Positions 30,684 through 41,745 of a stretch of 64,000 nucleotides of DNA are shown piece after piece. The stretch is from Cylindrotheca closterium (lineage: Eukaryota; Bacillariophyta; Bacillariophyceae; Bacillariales; Bacillariaceae), in NCBI GenBank assembly GCA_933822405.4, contig CAKOGP040002103.1, forward strand, positions 100,097 through 164,096, given 5' to 3'. The notes beneath the pieces were generated by a model, which saw only the letters and a program-made list of their open reading frames with translations, was not told where the DNA came from and ran no database searches. The translations under genes were made by a program, and so were the position numbers. The first letter of the stretch is position 1. Each line of letters opens with the position of its first letter.

Positions 30684-31403
30684 ATGATCATCCAGTTGAT
30701 CCTTGTTTGCAGTCTCTTCTATAGTTGGCTCTCTCAGACGGCTAGTGCTTGGACTATCAACCGATATCTATTCTCCGGTAGAAGAATAACGTCACTTTCT
30801 TCGGCAGCCTTTGATTTCTCCTCTCCTGCCGAATGGGACAAATTTTATCAGACCGAAGAGGAAACCAATCAAGAGCACGTGGAATGGCACTCTAGCATTC
30901 CTTTGGAAACGATAGCATCCTATGTTACACCAGATAGTAAATGTCTGATACCAGGATGTGGGAATTCCAGGCTTCCTGATGTACTCTTGGCGTCAGTACC
31001 TGGAATCCGAATTTCCTTGCAAGATTCCTCAACTATTTGCATGTCCCAAATGGAGAAAAAGTATGGATCATCGATCGAAGGATATTACTGCGGGGATGCA
31101 ACCAAACTACAAGATCAGTTCCCGTCGATGGAAGAAAAGTTTGACACGATCCTTGACAAGGGACTTTCGGATGCTCTATTTTGCAATGAAGCCTGGGATT
31201 ATTGGATCTCTAGCCTGCTACGAGGTGCTTGTAAGATCCTAAAAGAAGAGACTGGGATATACTTGCTCATTAGCTACAAACTACCAAAATCGACGCAAGA
31301 GTTTCTACAAGAATTGGGAGCGGAGATTGGGCTCGAGTGGACCTTTGACGTACTGGAATATTCCAACAACCGAGTCGGCCTTTCCATGGCTAAAAAGGCA
31401 TAA
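30684..31403 (+). CDS. SAM-dependent methyltransferase (METTL13/EFM-like) with plastid-type presequence
   Basis: Single exon, 239 residues from the ATG at 30684. The hydrophobic start MIIQLILVCSLFYSWLSQ leads into TASA|WTIN, a good match to the diatom plastid cleavage site ASA-(F/W/Y). The following basic Ser-rich stretch fits a transit peptide. The Rossmann core begins WDKFYQTEEE and shows motif I as KCLIPGCGNSRLPDVL (about residues 89-104), then DTILDKGLSDALF, the post-motif found in the METTL13/endothelin-converting-enzyme-like methyltransferases that modify lysine of translation factors. The target in the plastid, perhaps elongation factor Tu or another protein, is not known. It is divergently paired with the p24 gene. 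Confidence 0.85.
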   Translation: MIIQLILVCSLFYSWLSQTASAWTINRYLFSGRRITSLSSAAFDFSSPAEWDKFYQTEEETNQEHVEWHSSIPLETIASYVTPDSKCLIPGCGNSRLPDVLLASVPGIRISLQDSSTICMSQMEKKYGSSIEGYYCGDATKLQDQFPSMEEKFDTILDKGLSDALFCNEAWDYWISSLLRGACKILKEETGIYLLISYKLPKSTQEFLQELGAEIGLEWTFDVLEYSNNRVGLSMAKKA

Positions 31404-32066
31404 AATTACTACATAAAGTGATCAAATAGAAGCACTACTGTACCGATACTGGGTATTTTGAGGGTACCATCGCTGCTACGGCGAAGATGCAAATGCTGCA
31501 TGTCCTTGTAAGTACGACCATACCAACATAGGCTGCACCAATTTCACACAAGACCTCCCCGCAAGTTCCATTCTGTTGCAACGACAAACGATATTATTTT
31601 ATTATTCCAGAAACCTTATATCGGTACAATTTCTGAGCTCTTTGTATTGTTGGTACCGTAATGTGGGTGAGTGATGAGCTCAACAAAAGTTTATCGGTAT
31701 TACCGAAATAAAAGATGATGAGGTCGTAAATGTACTGTACCTGGTGCAAATCAACCTGCGTCGCCCACCATCGGTATCTTCAATTAATGATTCACAATCC
31801 GACTAATAGGATCGGATTCCGCGATTAATGATAATAAAAAAATGCGAAATCATCAATGACCCATATCCAAATCCAAAATCCAAAACACGAGAGGATTCGC
31901 CACATTGAATATGTAGCTTTGTACTGATGGCCTACCTATCCCTACAGTATCCAAAGAAAATCCTCGTTGCTGGTTGCGGTCATCCATCCAGATCTAGCAT
32001 CTGCTGTACCGGTACCGTAGTCACTCCTCGATCTTTTCGTTGTCTTTGAGGGTTAAGAAAAGTAAG
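31404..32066. other. Intergenic region rich in GTAC motifs
   Basis: A 663-bp upstream region of the M6 protease gene with no convincing ORF. Copies of CTGTACC, GGTACC and TACCGTA occur near 31437, 31470, 31651 and 31735, and the palindrome at 32005-32019. Confidence 0.5.
32005..32019. repeat. GTACCGGTACCGTA element
   Basis: TGTACCGGTACCGTA contains the 10-bp palindrome GTACCGGTAC (32006-32015) overlapped by GGTACC. It ends 47 bp before the protease start codon. Confidence 0.6.
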
Positions 32067-34689
32067 ATGAAGTTCTCAACAGTTGCATTGATCTCGCTCC
32101 TTGGAAGCACCTGCTTCCACTCTGCGTCTGCTCACGTAGCCAATCCGCGTCCGTTCCGTCTCTACGAGGAGAACGGAGACGATTTGGGATTGTTTCGCCT
32201 AAAGGGTGGAGACATTAACAGCTGGTTCGAGGATCTAGATGGATACACCGTTTGTTACAGGGATGGTGGATCAGAAACTCGCCGACGCCATCTTAGCCAA
32301 GAACGAGCAGAATCTGTCCGCACTGGTGAAGTGGTTGCTGGCAAGAATGCCACGTCTCACTATACCTGGCAATACTACTATTGTCGCCTCCATGAAGATG
32401 GAACCATCGGTCCCAACCTTCATTTCCCAGTTGCGACCACCGACCCGAACGAAGTTTCGGATCATCTGCTTCCACCTCACATTCACATGAGCTTGCAGCA
32501 AGCAGCTGAGATTTGCGGAAGCTACTGTCAAAAGTCCCTCAAATACGGTGGTAGTATTCCTAGAGATTCAGGACGTCGACGCGAGCTTCGGGGTCATCGA
32601 AAGCTCGGCGACTATGCTCCATCAAAAGGAAGGGTTCCAAATCTCGTTATTCCCTTCAAGTTCAAGGACCACGCTAGTCGACAACTTCCCTCGAGAGCCG
32701 ACCTCGACATCCTAATGAATTCCATGGAGAAGAACGCACTTGCGCCCACTGGAGGCGTGAAGAAATATTATCATGACATTTCGTAAGTTGTTGTTGTTGT
32801 TGTTGTCCAATGCATTGCTCCTTTCTATCAGTTGCACTAATTCGCGGATTTGATGATACAGGAACGGACAGCTTAATCTCGACTCCAAAGTCATTGACTG
32901 GATTCAACTGGACGGCAAGTACGATGAACGCTGGTGCTCTGGGGTGGACTATCCTGATCAAGACAAAGGGATGGGAGTAAATATGGAGGAATGCTTGGAG
33001 AGAGTTCTTGAACTTACTGACAAGGTTGTTAACTTTAGCGAGTTTGAAACGAACAACGATGGGTACATTGACGCAATCACGTTCATCCATTCAGGTTACG
33101 ATGCTTCGGTCACCGGTATGAAGAATCATATCTGGTCTCACCAGGGAGGCTTAGACATTTTCACGACCAACGAAGGAGTCAAAGTGTCCCTTTACTCTGT
33201 CAGTCCTGCTTTGTATGGCTCGTCTGGAACTAAAATCGGTGCGATTGCCACCATTGCTCATGAAACAGCACACTTTTTGGTAAGTTATCCAACGTGTCGA
33301 GAAAGCCTCTGACCACACGAGCTTCATAACTAACTTGTTTTCTGCTACGCATTTTATAGGGCTTGGAAGATCTTTATGATAGAGACGATGGTGGGGTAGG
33401 AGTTGGTGCTTGGAGTCTAATGGCTCTCGATACTGGTTTCGGCGACGGTGAGAGTTGTACGTATTTCCCAAGAGTCGTCTTCGCTAGCAATTGGAATTTG
33501 GTCTTGATTCTAACCATAATATGCACAAACTGCTCTCTGATAAATACGAGTAGATCCCCCAGCAATGGATCCATTTTCGAAAGAAAAACTTGGTTGGGGG
33601 ACATTCAACTCGCTGTCTGAGTCAAAAAATTCAATCGTGCTGAAGCCATCGTATACTTCTCATCAATACTACAAGATCACAAAGGGTTTCCCAGATGGGG
33701 AATACCTTCTTCTTGAGAACCGTCAGCGCATCGGTTTTGACGCCAAAATCCCAGGGACTGGTCTTTTGATTTGGCATATTGATACTGCCAAAGCGAAGGT
33801 GCCCCCTAAAAAAGAAGACGCACCCTTAAACGATGAAGAAGGGCACCCCGGTCAACCCGGATGGCCTCAGAATAACAGGCATTACATGGTGGCTCTTCTA
33901 GCCGCTGACGGTCAATTCTCGTTTGAAAAAGGAGAAGACAGTTACGGCGACGCTACGGATTTGTATGGAAAATGCATGGGAAGTGATTCCATCGGTCCTA
34001 CGACATCCCATCCAAACACCAACACGTATCAAGGTGGAAGCATCAAGGCTACTGGTATCAAAATCAAGAACATCTACCAACTTAAGAACAACGATATGGT
34101 CTTTGATATCTGTTTTGGCGGGTGCGCTCCAGGTGAACAAGTCCCATCAATCGAATGTTGCAAAGACGATGCCTCATGGGTGGACAGTGGCGGTGATGGA
34201 TGTGATAAATATGAGCCATCCTGGTGTGCTGAAGCCAAAGATTTTGAGAATGATGACGGTGTTTCTGCACTCACGGCTTGCTGTGTGTGCAGCGGAAGCA
34301 GATTTGGAGGACCTCTTCCTGACACTCCAGGAGGGGCTGCCCCTGCAGCAGATGATGCTCCGGCGCCTGTGGCAGGAGGTACTTCCACGGCCCCAGCCAC
34401 TTCTTCGTGCGTTGATAATTCTGTCTGGGCAGATAGTGGAGGAGATAAATGCAGCGATTACGAGGTAGATTGGTGTGGCGAGGACGCAAAAGAGTTTGCG
34501 GTTAATGGGATATCAGGAAACACTGCATGTTGTGTTTGCAAGGGTTCTTGTGTTGATGATACTACATGGAGAGACAGCGAAGGTGATGGTTGCAGTTCGT
34601 ATGAGGCCGACTGGTGTGGAGACGATGCCGTTCAGTTTGCGAAAGGTGGTGTCCATGCCAACATGGCATGTTGCATCTGTAAGAAGTAG
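32067..34689 (+). CDS. Secreted M6-type metalloprotease with three Cys-rich C-terminal modules
   Basis: Four exons: 32067-32782, 32862-33279, 33360-33456 and 33554-34689; introns of 79, 80 and 97 nt; 788 residues. The start is the first ATG (32067); the frame upstream begins only with TTG. A signal peptide ends near SASA|HV. After a propeptide of about 170 residues comes the M6 (immune inhibitor A-like) domain with the zinc site HETAHFLGLEDLYD: H372, E373, H376 and D382 by count. Exon 4 opens with PPAMDPFSKEKLGWGTF, a family landmark, and contains GTGLLIWHID. The C-terminus carries three modules of about 45 residues of the pattern W.DS.GD.C..YE..WC...A..F......ACC.C, separated by a Pro/Ala linker. 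The enzyme is likely secreted or at the cell surface; the modules may bind substrate or cell wall. Confidence 0.9.
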
Positions 34690-35181
34690 TAGTCATCGTG
34701 TGGTGGGGATATGGATGTAGCTCCATTCTCCGTTGCCATCTGGCTAGTTTGTTGGACCTCTTTCGCATGGCTACCATTTGATTATGGAATAATGATTCAA
34801 TTATAATAATGTGTAAAGCTTAGATCAGAGTCAATAAATAAGGGTGTTTGAAGTTTATTGATCCATTCGACCAATCGTTTGTGAGGTGCTTACACGGACA
34901 GACGGCAATAAATCTGGTGGATGACTACCTGGTACTCGTTGGACTGATCTACATAGGTGACGTGTGGGAAGTGTGCGTACGCACGTGCAACGGAACAGAG
35001 GGAATGGCACCAAACTTGGCAACGATGATCCGGTTGGAATGAGAATCCAATTTGAAGAAATCATAGCTGCATCGTTTGTACCAGCCGTAATCAGAGAAGC
35101 AGTAGACAAAAAGGTTATAACGCTAGAGCATTTTCTTGTCATCAGCGATCCAGAAGGACCAAGATTGCAAGGTTGAGAATT
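34690..35181. other. Intergenic region, no supported gene
   Basis: Upstream of the GH16 gene. An open frame at 34964-35176 begins at GTG, shows slight amphipathic character in its last 45 codons, and could be a chance frame or worn gene fragment. It is not annotated. Confidence 0.45.
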
Positions 35182-37365
35182 ATGGGTAGATCTAAAACTG
35201 CACCAAGACGCCTGGGGCGGAAAATTGCCATTGCGGCAATTGGAATTCAATCGGCCACTGCTGGTTTTATTGATATCGACACACCATTGGAAAAACGAAC
35301 CACCAAGTCTATAATTGATGGCACTGTCTATCACCTTGTGAGTTGGCACGAGCTGTCGCCTTTCTTGTGTTGGTATCTTTCCTCACATGCCTTTCTGACA
35401 CTGTGCTGATTTTTTATTGAATATAGGTAATGTCGGATGAATTCAATACTCCCAATCGAACATTTAAAGACGGACACGATCCAGTTTGGACGGCATTGGA
35501 CAAACCAGATGACGATTCCTCGTCGGCAGGTGGTGGGTCCCAACAGTTTTACAACTCGTCACAAGTGACGACTGAGGATGGTATGCTAAAGATTAAGACT
35601 GACATCGGGACGACTACCTGGCAAAGATTCGACCCAGTAGAGAAGACGTGGAAGAAAGAGCACGCCTACTTCCAATCGGGGATGGTGCAATCTTGGGAAA
35701 AGTTTTGCTTTACTGGTGGCATTGTAGAAGTTGATGTGATTCTTCCTGGAGATCCATTCATTGGAGGTTTGTGGCCTGCTGTTTGGATGCTCGGGAATCT
35801 TGGAAGAGCAACGTACGAAGCGTCCACAAACAACATTTGGCCATGGAGTTTTGACACGTGTGATCGAAAGCGACAACCTGCTCAAACACTTTCTGCATGC
35901 AACAGTGCGAATCACTTTGGGATGAACCCTTATCAAGGACGCGGTGCTACAGAGATCGATTTGATTGAAATTATGACTGGAGATTCCAATGGACCGCTGC
36001 CATCGACTAAGCCGCCAATTGAATTACCATACGCCGATATGACATTGCAGGTGAGCCCCGGATAGTTGCTTTGAAACATCGTTTCATCGCAACACCTTCT
36101 TAACAATTTTCCCACATTTTCAACGGGTACAGGTTGCTCCAGGTGTAGAAGAAAACAGACCTCCTAATGGTGCAGCTCCGCTATATAAAACTCTACTGGC
36201 CCCAAATGGACACACTCAGTGGGAAGCAAACACGTGGTACGAAGGCATCGAGTTTGGAGGGAATACATCGATCAATCCATTTTTCTATGGTACCTATCTC
36301 GGAGAGACAAAACCAGGTGAACCTGTTTCAAGAACAAAGAAGCAAGCATTTCAAGCGGATGCCGTTGGAGGAGCTCATCAGCTTGTTCCAGATCATTTTA
36401 AGCGGGTGCACACATTCCGCCTGGAATGGCAACCGGGACCAGGTGGGCGTATAGATTGGTTCAGCAAAGGCCACAAAATTAACGAAACTCTAACAATGGT
36501 CGGGGACGGCAAGGGTAAGGACTGGCTCCACGCAATGACAATATTGGATAAGGTGCTCAACGAGACGATGGGTTCTCAGATTCCAGACGAGCCATCCTAT
36601 CTCATCATGAACACTGCCGTATCATCAACTTGGGGTTTCCCTTATGACGTTCCTTCTTCATGCACAAAGTGCTACGATTGTAATGATCCAAAATGCTCGT
36701 GTGCATTCTATGCAGGCTTCTGTAAGATGCTCCGGAATGAAAATGTATCCATGAAGATTGATGCCGTTCGAGTTTATCAAAGCCGGGATGACTCTGCCCA
36801 TGTTGGATCTAGTCACTCACTGGGATGTGATCCACCAGATCATCCAACAAAGGGATGGATCAAGGGCCATTCTTATCGATACATGCGAAACGAGCCCTTT
36901 TCGTATGCTGATAAGGGACTGCCATTAAGGAAAATCCAGACTGGAGGTGGTACCTGCATGATCGACAGTGACTGTGGTGGAAACCTCACCAGTGTCAACT
37001 TGACTGCAGTCGACAGCAACGATGGATCAAACCAAACAGTAGGTGGCAGAGGCAAATGTGTGACTGGAAGAGATTTCAAAGGAATCTTTTCTGGCTCAGG
37101 TAACTCGAAGGTATGCAAATGTGAACCTAAATTTACGGGTCCACATTGCCTGGCACAGGAACACATCGACGACACCGAGAGTGCCTATGAAAATCAGAAT
37201 AAGAAATCCCTCTTCCACCACATCCCTGACTTCCGAGTAACCTTTGTTATGGGATCTTTTTTTGTCGGTCTACTTACGCTTCTGGTGGTTGTTAACTGTG
37301 CTACCGTGCAGTCACGGAAAACTGTTGTGAAAAAGGAGGATTCAAATGCAGTACTATGGACTTGA
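35182..37365 (+). CDS. GH16 Kre6/Skn1-type beta-glucan transglycosylase with EGF-like domain and membrane anchor
   Basis: Three exons, 35182-35337, 35427-36050 and 36133-37365, introns of 89 and 82 nt; 670 residues. The start is the ATG at 35182. The N-terminus is basic with a weak hydrophobic segment (KIAIAAIGIQSATAGF). The SKN1/KRE6 region begins VMSDEFNTPNRTFKDGHDP. The GH16 catalytic triad is visible in ATEIDLIEIMTG (E-I-D-L-I-E), and GGLWPAVWMLGNLGRA and LNDPKCSC-like Cys clusters follow. A C-terminal EGF-like segment (CKCEPKFTGPHC) precedes a membrane helix (FVMGSFFVGLLTLLVVVN). In yeast such proteins make beta-1,6-glucan; in diatoms homologues are linked to beta-1,6 branching of the storage glucan chrysolaminarin. 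I infer a vacuolar or Golgi membrane enzyme with a luminal active site. Confidence 0.9.
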
Positions 37366-37861
37366 AGAGCCATTCGCTAGCAAGTTATGAGGGTTCACCG
37401 CCGAGGTATACCAACCTTTGGCACAGCTAATCATGATGACTCGAAAGTGGGAAGTCAAGACCAGATGTGATAAATCGACCGCATGGAATGGATAAAGCGA
37501 AACAACTTCCAGTAACACTAAAGTATCTTCTAGTCATCTATTACCCTTGTGATCCGATGATGAATGAAATACCTTACGCACTGGTATGGTAGTCCGTCTA
37601 CCGTCAAGATAAGAAGAATCACCAATGGAGAAATTGAGAGAAATGGCCGTTACCGTTACTCCACGCGCGCGCCTCTCTTTAAACGGAATTGAACCGATAG
37701 GTATTTTTGATGGCATGTTGGTTCCCATTTTTGTTACGTGGAAGGGTATTTTCATGCCAAGTCTTGCACAAGCAAGCAAACCATTAGGAAACACACTGTA
37801 GCAGCCTGTCAGCAATCCATTAATCTAAAGGCAAAGATTCGTCTTTCATTCCAAGACCAAA
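37366..37861. other. Intergenic region, no supported gene
   Basis: Between the GH16 gene and the SDR-fusion gene. A minus-strand frame of 93 codons at 37534-37815 has no recognisable feature. No palindrome family member was seen. Confidence 0.45.
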
Positions 37862-40204
37862 ATGGAAGGAGACAGGCCCATCCAAGGTACTGGGTCAGAC
37901 TCTACCGAAAAACATCAGAACGTACCTCCACATATTGAGGAAAATCACGAAGACGACGAGTGCTCGTTTGAAATTTCAAGCATCAGGTTATCGGAGGATC
38001 AGGATTCTTCGCCTATGGATGACGAGGAGGATATTCCCGATTCACCAAAAGCGCCACCTGCGTCTCCCTTTCGCACGAGATGGGTGAGAGGAATGAAAGA
38101 CCCAAACACATCTTTTGGTTCTCCCAACATTCAGTCTCCCATCACACAATATAAGCCAGCTTCAAAACAGCATATCGCATCTCATTTCGCTAAGGAATTC
38201 ACTGAATCCGAGCTGGTGAAGGACTTCCAAAATGTTGATAGGTCAGCGTTAGATGCTTCAGCCGTCACCAACAGTCTCTTAGAGTCGTCGTTCACAGGTC
38301 CAGATTCTACGAACGCTCGATTAGAGGCTGCCTATATGTGGACAAAGAGAGAAAATAATTCATTGTTAAAGAAAATCAAGGATCTGGAGGAAGATGCAGC
38401 CGCAAGGGAGCAAGCAAAACTAGAGGGAATGATCAGTGGGATTAACTCGAGCTCTCCAATGAAATGGGTAAAGTCGATGTTGGCCCAAACTCCCGATTCT
38501 GAATCTCCAAAGGAGTCAATGGACAAGGGTGATGAGTCACAATTGAAACCAAAGCAAGATGCTTTGAAGAGGTTTCCAACTCAGTTATACCCTTCAGAGC
38601 TAGAGAGTTTGGCTTTACCGACGTTGTCCCCAACCACGATCAATACTGAGCCCAGAACCGATGAATCAACACATTTTGAAGAGACTACAAACGCATATAG
38701 CGAAAAGGAAACGCGTCCGTCGTCGTATAGGAAAATGATGCTTTTGTTCCTCCTAGCCTTGGTGTTCGCTATGCTTTCAGCTCACCGAGAAAAGGTCCAG
38801 TTCGCTGCGAAGGGAGTAAAGTCAAACGTTGCGACGATTCTAAAGGAGCATGAAGAGCTATTGAATAGCATTACCAAAAGTGTTTCTGAGACTAAAGACG
38901 TGGTGGACGCCAGGTTGCAGCCAGCAAAGGACTTCATCATGCCACATCTTGCATCAGCCATCACCATCTGTCAAAACAACTACGAACACTATTTTCAGGT
39001 TGCAGTGGAAGAGTTCAAGAACCTTCAGCTGAAACTTGGTTTGAAACTGGACTGGGAATCGGACATTTTACCCATGGCACACCGCTATGCCGGGAGACAG
39101 GGTGAAGTGCCTCTAGAGGGAATGAATGTGGTTGTTGTTACAGCTTCCACTGCAGTCGGAAGCGAGCTGACCGACGTCTTTTCAAGATTAGGTGCTCGCG
39201 TTATCGCAGTGGACGCATCGTACAGATACCTTGCAAGCGTCAAGGCCACTGCACCCTTGGTGGATACCCTAAAGGTTGACTTTGCCGATCTTGTTTCTGT
39301 TGCAAAGGGGGCTGATGATATTGCCGAATCGTTCAGTCATGTCGACGTTCTAATCAACTGTGTTAATGATTACTCGAGAGAATATGGTAGAACTGAACAA
39401 GGGTATGACAAATACTTTGGGGGCAACTACTTGTCTGAGGTACGATGATTCCATTGCCAGCCGACTGTGACAGCACTACTCTCATAGTTTTCTAACATTC
39501 CTCCTTCTTTTCCTTTATAGTTTTTGCTCACCACAAAGCTCCTCGAGCAGCTTAACCGATCCCCTAGAGGGACTCTTGTGCAGCTTCAGTCTATGGCCCA
39601 TATGACTGTTAATGGCTCAGATTTGCGTGTCGATGAGGCTACAAACCAGCCATTTGCCAGCGTTCCAGGTGAGCTAAACAGCATTTTGGCTTATTCCAAC
39701 TCACTACTTGCAAGCAGCATGCACAGCCAGTACTTAAGCCAAACACAAAAGGGTGTGAGAGTCATGAGAATTACTTCGACACCATTTATTCCCGCCATGA
39801 GTGCCCGGGCAGTTTTGGCGAGTGTCCTTGGAGAGGCCGATGCAAGTCCCACCGAGTCTCTTCACTCGTCATTAAAGCTTGCTAAGCAAAAGTTGGGTGT
39901 CTTCAAGGATCAATTCATTAATCCTGGTGAATTTGCCGATCCGTTGAAAGATGAAGAATTGCTGCATAATCTGATGGAGTGGAGCGAAGAAGAGGTCTCC
40001 CCATACTGGTGGACCAAGATTGAAGTTGCACCCAAGACAGCGAACATTGTGCAAGAAACTACAAGTTGGGTGTCTGATCATGATTATGACGGTGAAGCAT
40101 CCGAGTACAATGCCTTTTATGCCAGTAGCATTGCTACTCTAGTATCTGTCGGCTCGTTGAGTCTTCTCCGACAGCTTATGCCGTCACGATACGGGGGTGC
40201 CTAG
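37862..40204 (+). CDS. Membrane-anchored protein with a degenerate short-chain dehydrogenase domain
   Basis: Two exons, 37862-39439 and 39521-40204, with an 81-nt intron (phase 0); 753 residues. The first 290 residues are acidic, Ser/Pro-rich and contain a short coiled coil (ENNSLLKKIKDLEED). One membrane helix follows at about 293-309 (MMLLFLLALVFAMLSA), then a helical linker, then a Rossmann SDR-like domain from about 418. Its nucleotide loop reads VVVTASTAVGSEL instead of TGxxxGxG, the NNAG element reads VLINCVND, and the catalytic YxxSKL motif reads YSNSLLASS, so the catalytic lysine is leucine. The C-terminus is hydrophobic (SSIATLVSVGSLSLLRQL). I infer a non-catalytic or altered SDR fold at an organelle or ER membrane, perhaps a scaffold. 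The family of the N-terminal half is not recognised. Confidence 0.8.
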
Positions 40205-40392
40205 GCTGCGTTCCTGGGGAATGGAATGCGCCAAGTGAGTGTTCGACAACTGTTACCACTAACCCAAATTTGGGAGGTGACGCGCTAGTCGCAACAAATG
40301 CAGGATGCACCAATGTGATGTTTTGGTTTTGTTATAGAAAAAAGTATTAAACTATCTATTAAAACATAGTAAATTGTAGTTTGTGCATCAAG

Positions 40393-41745
40393 TTATGACG
40401 ATGTGTTGACAGTCTCGTTGGCAAAATCGTGTGCGAACCGTTGCATATGCTTAACATGCATCTCATGGCTGTTTGTGTTATTGCTTTTCCAAGCATTTTG
40501 CATAATCTCTACCATTTCGGGATCCTCATCCACAACAATTTTGATGTGAGCAGGCTCTGAGTGTTTTGATACTTCATACCCTGCTTTTTTCAAGGCAGCC
40601 GCTTCTTCATCGTGAATCATGGATAATCGGTGATTTTCATGCTCAATTTTCTTGCGAGCTTCTTGTATTATTGGTGGCATCTCGTCGTCCAAAATACTCT
40701 GGACAGTGTGATGATGTTCATCCCATTCGGCCATGTCATGGCTCCCCGCCTCGTGGTTCCCCGAAAAACAGTCGTCATCGTCAGTACAGCCGACAGGTGT
40801 AGCAGAGGATTTGAATGGAATGGCTCGTTTCCTAATAGAGACGTTTGTGCCACTCTGTTTGATATTTTCGCTGTTCAAATTTTGAGTTGTTGTTGTCGTT
40901 TCAGATGGTGGTGGAAGGCGTCCGAGTTTCAAAATGAAAATGGTCAAGCCTGCTGCCGCCGTTGCCACTTGAAACAGTCCGGTCCCACATGCCACACCTA
41001 CTGCCGCTGACAGCCAAATGGTAACTGCCGTAGTCAGTCCGTGCACAATGTTGCGTCCATTCAAATGAGAGGTACTCGTAATGACACCAGCTCCCACAAA
41101 GCCCACTCCACTGGCAACTTGAGACGCCATACGCGCCGGATCGTGCTTGCCACCAATGACATTGAAGCCATAGATCGAGCAAAGCGTAAAGGCTGAAGCT
41201 CCCATGGCCACCAGTGCCATGGTTCGCACCCCCGCCGATTGCTTCGATGTTGATCGTTCCTTACCGAGACCCGCTCCCAAAAGGGCCGCCATGACTAGAC
41301 GCATAGTCAATCGAAACTCAACGGATGCTGAAACAGGGCTCATTACCATGGGACTCATCACCATGGTATCGGAGGCTGCAGCTTTGAGAGGAAAGATCAG
41401 CAATACTCCCAAGGCGGGAAGAACCCGTCGGATTCTCGAAAGGAATCTCGAGTGTTCATGTGCCGTGAGTTTGATACCGCGGATCCTCCTCCAGATTGGC
41501 ATTCCCACAGCAGCCTTGCTATCAGTAGCAGTCTCTTGATTTGTTGGAAGCCTAGCAGCCAATTTGATTGATCGCTTTGGTAATCGCATTCCACATCCAT
41601 TTCTTTTGGTTGAATATGCAGCACAGATTCGATCGGTTGATCGTTGATGTCGTAGTACCGGCGGTGTGATGGCACTTGGTGAAAAAGATTCCGTCAAACC
41701 AAAGAGTGACAAGATCAGGAAGCATAGAAGAAATTTGGAAATCAT
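40393..41745 (-). CDS. MgtC/SapB-family membrane protein with plastid-type presequence
   Basis: Single exon, 450 residues from the ATG at 41745. The signal peptide ISKFLLCFLILSLFGLTES is followed by FSPSA, matching the diatom plastid signal ASAFSP at the cleavage site, and then a Lys/Arg/Thr-rich stretch. The MgtC core spans about residues 145-300: LVMAALLGAGLGKERS, SAGVRTMALVAMGASAF, and ARMASQVASGVGFVGAGVI carry the conserved ER, AGxRT and GxGFxGAG elements. About five helices are predicted. The C-terminal 130 residues are hydrophilic and His-rich (CFSGNHEAGSHDMAEW, EHHHTVQS), possibly for metal sensing. In bacteria MgtC aids survival at low magnesium; the plastid role is unknown. Origin from a bacterial or cyanobacterial gene is inferred. 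Confidence 0.87.
   Translation of the reverse strand: MISKFLLCFLILSLFGLTESFSPSAITPPVLRHQRSTDRICAAYSTKRNGCGMRLPKRSIKLAARLPTNQETATDSKAAVGMPIWRRIRGIKLTAHEHSRFLSRIRRVLPALGVLLIFPLKAAASDTMVMSPMVMSPVSASVEFRLTMRLVMAALLGAGLGKERSTSKQSAGVRTMALVAMGASAFTLCSIYGFNVIGGKHDPARMASQVASGVGFVGAGVITSTSHLNGRNIVHGLTTAVTIWLSAAVGVACGTGLFQVATAAAGLTIFILKLGRLPPPSETTTTTQNLNSENIKQSGTNVSIRKRAIPFKSSATPVGCTDDDDCFSGNHEAGSHDMAEWDEHHHTVQSILDDEMPPIIQEARKKIEHENHRLSMIHDEEAAALKKAGYEVSKHSEPAHIKIVVDEDPEMVEIMQNAWKSNNTNSHEMHVKHMQRFAHDFANETVNTSS

Noticed and set aside
34964..35176. A 70-codon frame upstream of the GH16 gene
   Set aside because: It starts at GTG and has no homologue I recognise; a worn gene fragment remains possible.
37534..37815. 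A 93-codon minus-strand frame
   Set aside because: No domain, no neighbour relation and no good codon pattern.
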